Shown: piece by piece, positions 5,709 through 6,005 of the stretch | How positions within the stretch are numbered: the stretch's first letter is position 1 | How the letters are laid out: each line of letters begins with the position of its first letter | Source of the DNA: Anaerolineales bacterium | Lineage (GTDB): Bacteria > Chloroflexota > Anaerolineae > Anaerolineales > Villigracilaceae | Assembly (NCBI GenBank): GCA_025938055.1 | Contig: JAICQC010000287.1 | Span: 1-6,005, forward strand | Length of the DNA stretch: 6,005 nucleotides | Reading direction: 5' to 3' | Notes under the pieces: generated by a model | Database searches by the model: none | What the model saw: the letters and a program-made list of their open reading frames with translations, nothing else | Told to the model about the DNA's origin: nothing | Translations under genes and position numbers: made by a program

Positions 5709-6005
5709 CTAAAACAAGTTCAATGCTGCCGCGTCTGACCAGCTGAACCACGGCGCGAAAATCGTTCCAATGAGGATCACCCCGATCGTCAGGACCGCCA
5801 GCGCGATGACGTACGGGCGGGTCATCGGTAGAGGATGATTCTCCTCATCCTGGTCAGGCATCCGATAGAGATAGACGTATTTCATCGCGTTCAAATAGTA
5901 ATATACACCGATGATCGAGTTGAGGATACCAATTATTACCAGCCAGACGTACCCCGCCTGGATACCTGCCGCAAAGACAAAGACCTTGGCAACAAACCCG
6001 GCGAA
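5709..6005 (-). CDS. nuoN: NADH-quinone oxidoreductase subunit N, C-terminal end (partial)
   Basis: Only the last 98 residues are in the window; the gene continues beyond base 6005. NuoN is one of the antiporter-like membrane subunits of respiratory complex I and takes part in proton pumping. The fragment opens with FAGFVAKVFVFAAGIQAGYV (1-20), the conserved segment that in E. coli reads GFIGKFYV and carries the functional Lys395, matched here by Lys7. It continues with WLVIIGILNSIIGVYYYLNA (21-40), the typical helix followed by a YYYL signature. A polar loop follows (RMPDQDEENHPLP, 48-60), then a last membrane helix near 64-83 and the short tail AALNLF. The reading frame is open from the window edge to TAG at 5711-5709. 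NuoM or Mrp antiporter subunits are related, but the GILNS...YYYL pattern favours NuoN. It is probably the last gene of a nuo operon. Confidence 0.9.
   Translation of the reverse strand, partial: FAGFVAKVFVFAAGIQAGYVWLVIIGILNSIIGVYYYLNAMKYVYLYRMPDQDEENHPLPMTRPYVIALAVLTIGVILIGTIFAPWFSWSDAAALNLF

Noticed and set aside
5832..5851. 7-bp inverted repeat AGGATGA/TCATCCT with a 6-base loop inside nuoN
   Set aside because: It is short and falls in a coding loop (DEENHPLP) that needs no other explanation; chance is likely.

Overview
The window is about 55-58% GC by eye and densely packed with ordinary bacterial genes. The best guess for the source is a Chloroflexota bacterium of the Anaerolineae type. 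This is inferred from the mix of a complex-I subunit, a MurE with a non-canonical DNPR motif, an emfourin-like protein, a MaoC hydratase, and a GTAGAGA...TCTCTAC palindromic repeat of a kind I recall from such genomes. No rRNA or other taxonomic marker is present, so the assignment is tentative.

Layout. Bases 1-207 hold the end of a broken NUDIX hydrolase gene and a clear intrinsic terminator. A plus-strand block follows: an MFS transporter (248-1474), a GNAT acetyltransferase (1537-2013), a MaoC-like enoyl-CoA hydratase (2063-2470), a second GNAT (2481-3011) and a small emfourin-like protein (3100-3420). It meets a minus-strand block tail to tail with only 7 bases between stop codons. Read right to left, the minus block is the 3' end of nuoN (6005-5709), murE (5631-4006) and a third GNAT (4024-3428) whose start overlaps the murE end.

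How the genes relate. The plus-strand genes look like an accessory or housekeeping mix (efflux, small-molecule or protein acetylation, acyl-CoA metabolism, possible protease inhibition) rather than one pathway. MaoC and the second GNAT are 10 bases apart and probably co-transcribed. On the minus strand, murE (peptidoglycan precursor synthesis) lies directly after the respiratory complex I gene nuoN, apparently with its own promoter, and is probably co-translated with the downstream GNAT.

The most notable feature is a perfect 20+20 bp inverted repeat with a 4-base loop inside the murE coding sequence. It is read through in frame as about 14 extra residues at a loop where MurE homologues are shorter. 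It looks like a palindromic mobile repeat tolerated inside an essential gene, comparable in principle to Rickettsia palindromic elements. I see no CRISPR array, tRNA, rRNA, transposase or phage gene. No uncoded stretch exceeds 100 bases, apart from whatever part of the first 247 bases is no longer functional.
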